Shown one piece after another: positions 62,917 to 64,000 of a stretch of 64,000 bases of DNA (within the stretch, counting starts at the first letter, position 1; each line of letters begins with the position of its first letter). A program made the position numbers and the translations under genes. This stretch comes from Brevundimonas intermedia (GTDB lineage Bacteria > Pseudomonadota > Alphaproteobacteria > Caulobacterales > Caulobacteraceae). Below the pieces are notes generated by a model, which was given only the letters and a program-made list of their open reading frames with translations, did not search any database and had not been told where the DNA came from. The stretch covers positions 752,234-816,233 of the forward strand of contig NZ_BSFD01000002.1 of NCBI RefSeq assembly GCF_027922165.1, given 5' to 3'.

Positions 62917-64000
62917 TCAAGCCATCGCGCCGCGCTGGTGCAGCCGCCACTCGAACAGCAGCAGCAGACCGGCGATCACGACGAGCAGGATGAAAAGAAG
63001 ATCGACCGCCGGTCCGCGCACCGAGGTCACGACCATATCGGCGGGCGCAGCGCGGGCGGCGTCCATCGTGATCTCGCGGTTCGTCAAGGCGACGGCCAGG
63101 CGCAGGTCGCCGATCCGGGTTTCGCCCGCCTGGTTCAGGAACAGATCGCCCTTCATTGCGCGATCAGCGATCCGGCGATCGGACGACAGACCGAACAGAT
63201 CCGACTGGTCGGTCAGATCGGTTCCGGCCTGGGCGTAAGGAATCCAGGGCCCAGCGTCCGCCAGCCAGGACAGGGTGCGCGCCACAAAGACGGGAAAGCT
63301 CGAGGCCGCCGGAAAGCCGCCGGCCTCGTCGAAAAGGGCCGACCAGACGGCGACGCCTCGCTGCTGACCCGGACGAGTTTCAGCCGCAACGTCGCGTCGG
63401 GTGAAACGGGCCAGCGCCTGGGTCTCGATCGCCGACACGCCCAGGGCGTCGAGCGCGCCGGCCAGGTTGGGCTCTGCCTCGTCGGCGCCATAGGTGAAGA
63501 CGAAGGCGCTCTGATCCCCGGCCTGGCTCACGACCAGGGCCGGCCGCCCCTCCCCGAACCACTCGCTCCCGCGCCGCACCACGACCTGGGCGTCTTGCGG
63601 CGCGGTGACTGTAAAGGCGGGATTGAGCCGAACGGCGCGCACGACGGCGGCAGGCGCTCCGGGCGACAGGGCGACGCGCACCGGACGTCTGTCCGGCAGA
63701 CGCAACCCGGCTTGATCGTCCGCCGGGAATGCGTCGGAGCGCGCAAGCCGGACGGCGAACAGGCCGCCGTCCGCGATCACGTCGCGAACGACCAGTCGTC
63801 CGTCGGGACGGGCAAGGGTTTCGACCGCGACATCGCGCCCGTCGCGGCTGAACCGCAGGGCGTCGGCCGGCAGAGAAACGCCATCCGCGCCGATCGCCTC
63901 GACGAGTATATCCGCTCGCCCGGCGTCTCCAGAGGCGGCGGGCGAGGCGCCGAGGGCGACTATGCCCCGATTGTCCGGAGTCGGCGCGGCCAGATAGCCG
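62917..64000 (-). CDS. BatA-like membrane protein, N-terminus beyond the window
   Basis: About 360 codons are visible, open through the right edge. Beta-rich extracytoplasmic region, then a C-terminal membrane helix (VDLLFILLVVIAGLLLLFEW) and short tail. In context with the VWA and TPR genes it is most likely the BatA-type first component (N-terminal double-membrane domain missing here). An ATG at 63780 is only internal, since the same frame continues to 64000. Confidence 0.7.
   Translation of the reverse strand, partial: GYLAAPTPDNRGIVALGASPAASGDAGRADILVEAIGADGVSLPADALRFSRDGRDVAVETLARPDGRLVVRDVIADGGLFAVRLARSDAFPADDQAGLRLPDRRPVRVALSPGAPAAVVRAVRLNPAFTVTAPQDAQVVVRRGSEWFGEGRPALVVSQAGDQSAFVFTYGADEAEPNLAGALDALGVSAIETQALARFTRRDVAAETRPGQQRGVAVWSALFDEAGGFPAASSFPVFVARTLSWLADAGPWIPYAQAGTDLTDQSDLFGLSSDRRIADRAMKGDLFLNQAGETRIGDLRLAVALTNREITMDAARAAPADMVVTSVRGPAVDLLFILLVVIAGLLLLFEWRLHQRGAMA

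Overview
The window is GC-rich, gene-dense DNA that reads as an alphaproteobacterial chromosome, most likely from the Caulobacterales (Brevundimonas- or Caulobacter-like). Supporting signs are a TonB-dependent receptor ending in Phe, FixL-like kinases, a LOV histidine kinase, a globin-coupled chemoreceptor with a near-consensus CtrA site, Ku/LigD end joining and a BatA-type operon. The genus is an inference from gene content; no rRNA or tRNA gene was seen.

Layout. 1-7974: truncated mmsA, an AT-rich gap with a Fur-like palindrome, then signalling genes (FixL-like kinase, MarR regulator, soluble globin chemoreceptor) and, on the minus strand, a LOV hybrid kinase with a short-chain dehydrogenase. 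8249-12888: glycosyltransferase, amylo-1,6-glucosidase-like enzyme and a TIGR02587/TIGR02588 membrane pair. 12959-18331: Ku convergent with an operon of DUF2231 protein, sorbosone-type dehydrogenase and LigD. 18472-22318: TonB receptor divergent from a Tat-type metallophosphatase. 22468-29590: an RND efflux operon with a TetR gene at each end. 29592-35380: small unknown genes, a GAF-PAS FixL-like kinase, an AraC regulator and a serine hydrolase.

35640-48815 is the most unusual part. A minus-strand cluster runs XRE regulator, small membrane protein, HlyB-type ABC exporter, HlyD adaptor, lipoprotein, 2298-residue RTX protein, HlyC acyltransferase, second lipoprotein. Most junctions overlap or lie within about 20 bases, so it looks like one export and activation operon for an acylated RTX toxin-like protein. 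The first ~510 codons of the RTX gene and the lipoprotein gene before it are clearly AT-richer than everything around them. This suggests a replaced N-terminal effector module that arrived with a partner gene, possibly for immunity. The XRE gene diverges from a Ner-like gene across a short region carrying two TTGCTA repeats 21 bp apart.

49045-52148: IS21-family istA/istB followed by a gene broken by an internal deletion. 52401-64000, minus strand: retropepsin-like protease, orphan sensor kinase, and a BatA-like / VWA / giant TPR operon that continues past the right edge.

All calls come from reading the sequence and translations. Family names rest on recognised motifs, not on database searches.
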